Positions 5,292 through 5,643 of a stretch of DNA of 5,643 bases are shown here, in pieces. Origin of the DNA: Kiritimatiellales bacterium (GTDB taxonomy: Bacteria > Verrucomicrobiota > Kiritimatiellia > Kiritimatiellales > Pontiellaceae); assembly GCA_015486775.1 (NCBI GenBank), contig WFRA01000271.1:1-5643 (forward strand), given 5' to 3'. The translations under genes and the position numbers were made by a program. The notes beneath the pieces were generated by a model. That model saw nothing but the letters and a program-made list of their open reading frames with translations. It made no database searches and was not told where the DNA came from. The first letter of the stretch is position 1. Each line of letters starts with the position of its first letter.

Positions 5292-5643
5292 TCATTTTTG
5301 CATCTCATTGACAATACCTTTTATCGATTTTACTTTTGCATCATCCTCGAACAGCTCTATCTGTACCTTCTTTCCGGTGTTCGTCGCAATATAATCTTCA
5401 GACGCTGCAACGAGTACCGGAAACACTCTGCGTAAGTCCCCGCAGGATCCAGCGCTTGTAGCTGTTGTCTTCCATAACTGGACTTCTCTTTTTGAAATTT
5501 TGTATTCATCTAAATCAGCTGCATCAAGAAACATAAACCTAAAATAGGTTGTATATGCGCCTGAATACGTTGTAGATCCAGTTATGCCGTACGTTGGGGT
5601 GTATATTGTTGAACCAGAATACGAACCATAGCCACCATAAGAA
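5292..5643 (-). CDS. C-terminal part of an uncharacterised Gly/Tyr/Ser/Thr-rich protein (5' truncated)
   Basis: The frame stops at TGA 5294-5292 and stays open to the right edge, 117 codons. An internal ATG at 5534 would give only 80 residues and would cut off a continuous, clearly patterned stretch, so the gene almost certainly begins outside the window. The visible N-terminal part (about 36 residues) is a low-complexity linker rich in Gly, Tyr, Ser and Thr (YGGYGSYSGSTIYTPTYG). It leads into a compact domain with YFRFMFLDAADLDEY, VQLWKTTATSAGSCGDLRRV, FPVLVAASEDYIATNTGKKV and a charged end. I recall hypothetical, probably exported proteins of diverse Gram-negative bacteria with this core, but no function. 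Codons use far more A/T (ATA, ACA, GTA, TAT) than the GC-rich genes to the left, suggesting different ancestry. Confidence 0.65.
   Translation of the reverse strand, partial: SYGGYGSYSGSTIYTPTYGITGSTTYSGAYTTYFRFMFLDAADLDEYKISKREVQLWKTTATSAGSCGDLRRVFPVLVAASEDYIATNTGKKVQIELFEDDAKVKSIKGIVNEMQK

Overview
The window looks like a chromosomal piece of a GC-rich, diderm (Gram-negative-type) bacterium. It encodes a Tat-exported phosphatase, a CvpA-type inner-membrane protein, a secreted envelope protein and the tRNA-modification enzyme QueA. The style of the first, truncated protein's C-terminus (ending FYKVWVG...) and the GspC/PilP-like look of one secreted protein remind me of the Kiritimatiellota/Verrucomicrobiota side of the PVC group. 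That placement rests on memory and has low confidence.

Layout, left to right. Positions 1-86 hold the last 27 codons of a plus-strand gene. A short gap with interleaved inverted repeats (121-160) separates it from a convergent minus-strand pair: a DUF1643-like protein (2057-1341) followed by a Tat-exported calcineurin-like metallophosphatase (1341-166). The two are joined by a TAATG stop/start overlap, so they are probably co-transcribed and translationally coupled. Divergent from them is a plus-strand CvpA-family membrane protein (2150-3136). Its proline-rich tail runs 74 bp into the 3' end of an opposing gene, a small secreted protein with a basic, proline-rich C-terminal half (3761-3063) that has a good sigma70-type promoter. 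Divergent from that is queA (3938-4972), complete and with its signature motifs.

From 4973 on the character changes. About 320 bp carry no gene but hold two tandem small hairpins that share a leader (5008-5055) and a larger imperfect inverted repeat built of TTAAGAATG-type words (5156-5267). Beyond them is a more AT-rich minus-strand reading frame that runs off the right edge (5292-5643). It encodes the C-terminal part of an uncharacterised Gly/Tyr/Ser/Thr-rich protein. This end may be the edge of an accessory region.

The most striking signal not explained by the genes is a short palindrome, TCCA-N5-TGGA (fullest form TTCCAACCCTTGGAA). It occurs exactly seven times where fewer than 0.1 would be expected, mostly inside coding sequence. 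No defence system, CRISPR array, transposase, rRNA or tRNA gene is visible. Apart from the phosphatase/DUF1643 pair, the genes do not form one evident pathway.
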